In this document: in pieces, positions 29,585 through 31,785 of the stretch
How positions within the stretch are numbered: the first letter of the stretch is position 1
Layout of the letters: each line of letters starts with the position of its first letter
Origin: Schoenoplectus triqueter
Lineage: Eukaryota > Streptophyta > Magnoliopsida > Poales > Cyperaceae
Assembly (NCBI GenBank): GCA_964058805.1
Contig: CAXKVV010000255.1
Span: 1-31,785 of the forward strand
DNA: 31,785 nucleotides
Direction: 5' to 3'
Position numbers and translations under genes: made by a program
The notes under the pieces: generated by a model
Databases searched by the model: none
The model's input: only the letters and a program-made list of their open reading frames with translations
Told to the model about the DNA's origin: nothing

Positions 29585-31010
29585 CTTTTTTTTTTGAGAA
29601 AAGTGATTATATAACCACCGATTTTTAATGAAACCAAGTATCAGTAACATAGTCAGGGAAGTGAACAAGTACTAAACCTCCGATACTTGCCGCTTCAAAG
29701 AGAACCAAAATATTACATATCATAGATTAAAAATAGCTATACCTAGGTCTAGATAGTTTGATAAACCCTAAGCTAAAACAAGCTAATAATAGCATCAATA
29801 ACAACCTCACAACACATACACTCAGTAGACAATCAAAAGAGACATAAGTCCTAAATTTATTACATCAATCTCAAAGTTTTAGAACGTAAACTAGAAGGAG
29901 CTATCAAAAGTTAGAATTTGATCTCATCCAAACATGAGATTAGGCATCCTTTGAGTATCCTCTTCCTCTAACAACATGACCACCTCGGATCGAGTATCCC
30001 CTACCTGTAAAGGAAGTTCCTCTATTCTCTGGGGTAACACAATTGTAAGTTTAAACAGTTGTGAAACATTACGGGCAGTGCACCAAAAACTTGCTAAAGA
30101 AATAATCCTCATACTAAGAGATCTTAAGCTAGTTGGAGATGTTTTTGTTGAAAAATTATAGCATTTTTCTCTAACCAGATTATCCAACAAACAACATTTC
30201 TGATCAGTTCAATTAAAAGTTTATCTTTTAATGGTATGCATTATTTTAAAAGTTTATCTTTTAATACATATTTTACTTTCATCCAAAATATTTTGAATCC
30301 ATCTAATCCATTTCGATCTAAATCCTCTACCTTGAAGGGTCTCAATTAAAAAAAACCAATTAACTCTATCAAATACTTTTTCAAAATCAATCTTAAAAAT
30401 GACTCTAGTTTTAGAATTTTTGACTTGATAAAAGTACATCCAGTGCTATCAGATCCCAAAAAGATTGATAAAATTGAAAAAAAAACCCGTCAGGACAAGG
30501 AGTTTTATTAGGGTTACAAGAGAAAACTACTTTCCTAATCTCCTCGATAGAAAAGGGTGATTCTAGTAGCAATAGATGATCTTAAGATAATTTAGGGTAA
30601 GATCCCCAAAATTTACTATCTAAAGAAATGAATCTTTCTATAGTGGTACCTAAATAAATTATGATAGAAGTATGTTTAAGTAATTTTTAATCATAAACAG
30701 TAACCCCATCAAAATCTAGTGAAAAGATATATTTTTTTCCTTTTATTATTAGAAGCAACAGTATGGAAAAATTTTGTATTAAAATCCCTTTCAAGAAACC
30801 ATTGTAAACGGAATTGTTGCTCCTAATATTGCTCTTTTTCTAAATAAATTTGATCTAAACTAATTTAAGAATTTCTAAATTGTATCACCTCTTGATCATT
30901 TAATGACCTCTCTTCATGCAATAATTGAAACTTATTAATATCATTTTACAGTAAATGTTTAGCCTTACATTTGTAGCCTTTAATTTTTTTGACCAGCCAC
31001 GTAAATTCTT
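29585..31010 (-). pseudogene. LINE (non-LTR) retrotransposon, internally deleted, with tail and target duplications
   Basis: Read on the minus strand from 31010: the inter-domain segment (QQFRLQWFLERDFNTKFFHT), the reverse-transcriptase N-terminal motif (PFSIEEIRKVVFSCNPNKTP, then PDGF) at about 30575-30480, then, after a deletion of the region usually containing the fingers, VIFKIDFEKVFDRVNW (about 30405-30350) with the usual LDFEKAFDRVNW form. After a second deletion comes a C-terminal zf-RVT-like piece (VCWIIWLEKNAIIFQQK, about 30195-30145). The catalytic YADD part is missing. Several stops and frameshifts are present. It ends in a run of ten A (plus-strand T at about 29586-29595). The 5' end is truncated. 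Not functional. Confidence 0.88.
30215..30266. repeat. 18-bp direct repeat at the LINE deletion junction
   Basis: AAAAGTTTATCTTTTAAT occurs twice, about 33 bp apart, exactly between the FDRVNW part and the C-terminal part of the LINE. It is probably a scar of the deletion. Confidence 0.8.
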
Positions 31011-31021
31011 GTGTTCTTACT
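31011..31021. repeat. LINE target-site duplication, 5' side of the element
   Basis: GTGTTCTTACT, identical to 29574-29584, at the point where LINE-like coding sequence stops. Confidence 0.85.
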
Positions 31022-31334
31022 TGATTTATCTTATTTTCTCTTTTTTTAATTAATATTTATATGAAAATTAAATTGAATTATCTTCTACTATCATTAAATT
31101 TAAACATTAAACCTCAAAATAATTTTATATCTATTTTCCTTATATTCTTTACGTTTTTATATTATTTAGTCTCTTAAATATCCAACTTTCATACCTTAAA
31201 TCTGAAGACACGCATGCAGTTATTTCCTTTCACGTTTATAAAGGAATCATAAAATTTCTCTAACTAATTTAAAAGAAATTAAGAAATTAGAGTTTGCCCA
31301 CCAATCACCACCTCAACATCCTATTTATAATTTA
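31022..31334. other. AT-rich spacer with a TATA-like site
   Basis: CTATTTATAATTTATC at about 31320-31335 could be the TATA box for the plus-strand leader that follows. Nothing else was recognised. Confidence 0.35.
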
Positions 31335-31785
31335 TCAACTATATCGGATCCCAACCCGAGATCTGACAGATCCAGCATCAGATCTTCTTTCTCCTTTTAA
31401 CCAAACATAATTGACGCTATCGCCAAATATCTCTCCGAATCGTCAATAAATCAGATCCGCCATGGCGGCTTTGCGCTTGAAGAAATCGAATCAGTAGCAA
31501 AACAAATCTGAGAATCAGTCTTGTACAAACAAAACTAAGAAGAATCGGCGTAACTCTTAGGTAAGTCTCTTCTGATTCAAGAAAATTTTTCGCCCAATAG
31601 TCAGATCTTGGGCTGCCAATAGATAATTTTTTTTCCACTATGGTAGCAACAAAAATATTATTGCTTCTTGGTAGTGGTATAATGTCGTGATTCTAAGTAA
31701 CGTGCTGTAGCCTGTAGGGAGTTTGAGCATGAGCAACAAGACTAATGATTTTACAATTAGGAACTACATTATAACAAGGAGTAGT
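31335..31785 (+). other. Probable promoter, 5' UTR exon and intron start of a second p24-like gene, running off the window
   Basis: This segment aligns with the 5' region of the p24 gene (minus strand, about 21600-21380) through TATCGGATCCCA, GCTATCGCCAAAT, TCGTCAA, ATCAGATCCGCC, GAAGAATCGGCGTAACTC and, past a perfect donor TTAG|GTAAGT at 31560/31561, into intron sequence (TTTTTCGCCCAATAG versus TTTTTGCCCAAAG). No coding exon lies inside the window except an 11-codon upstream frame (MAALRLKKSNQ, 31462-31497) in strong start context (CGCCATGG). It could instead be a promoter-only duplication. Confidence 0.45.

Overview
The window looks like nuclear DNA of a flowering plant. Both recognisable genes are split by GT-AG introns, the background is AT-rich, and most of the sequence is decayed transposon material with dinucleotide microsatellites. 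Residue choices in the p24 protein (for example AILNEGMS) and the LINE type lean towards a monocot. Species was not determined; a pineapple-like monocot is only a guess.

Genes. (1) 1128-4553, minus strand: a complete seven-exon gene for a 450-residue plant ACR protein with four ACT domains. Every exon joins in frame. A TATA box and a CT-rich leader lie upstream. (2) 18998-20691, minus strand: a complete four-coding-exon gene for a 211-residue p24-family (emp24/GOLD) secretory cargo receptor closest to the p24 beta-3 type. A probable non-coding first exon lies at about 21420-21555. (3) About 31335-31785, plus strand: sequence homologous to the promoter, leader and first-intron start of the p24 gene, in opposite orientation. 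It is probably the 5' end of a second p24 copy, or of a gene sharing that leader, that runs off the window.

Repeats. About 5.2-5.5 kb holds a decayed CACTA transposon end. About 6.8-9.8 kb holds two palindromic MITEs, one partial MITE and two hAT-type MITEs. About 11.0-12.0 kb holds a zinc-knuckle retroelement fragment and LTR-like sequence. From 12.9 to 17.2 kb there is a dense run of MITEs: two hAT-type elements with 8-bp target duplications, and at least seven palindromic elements separated by (TA)n/(GA)n microsatellites, one sitting inside another. Several carry a small perfect palindrome near each end of the large palindrome. Two diverged copies of an unidentified ~240-bp segment (12.55 and 18.0 kb) bracket this run. 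At 21.6-22.1 kb two more MITEs of one of these families abut the p24 promoter. From about 24.3 to 29.5 kb is probable LTR-retrotransposon debris with a minisatellite. At 29585-31010 is a minus-strand LINE with internal deletions, bounded by perfect 11-bp target-site duplications.

No bacterial-type operon, CRISPR array, tRNA or rRNA was seen. The most unusual material is the microsatellite-targeting, hairpin-ended MITE cluster, the duplicated p24 leader, and an inverted repeat across a p24 splice site.
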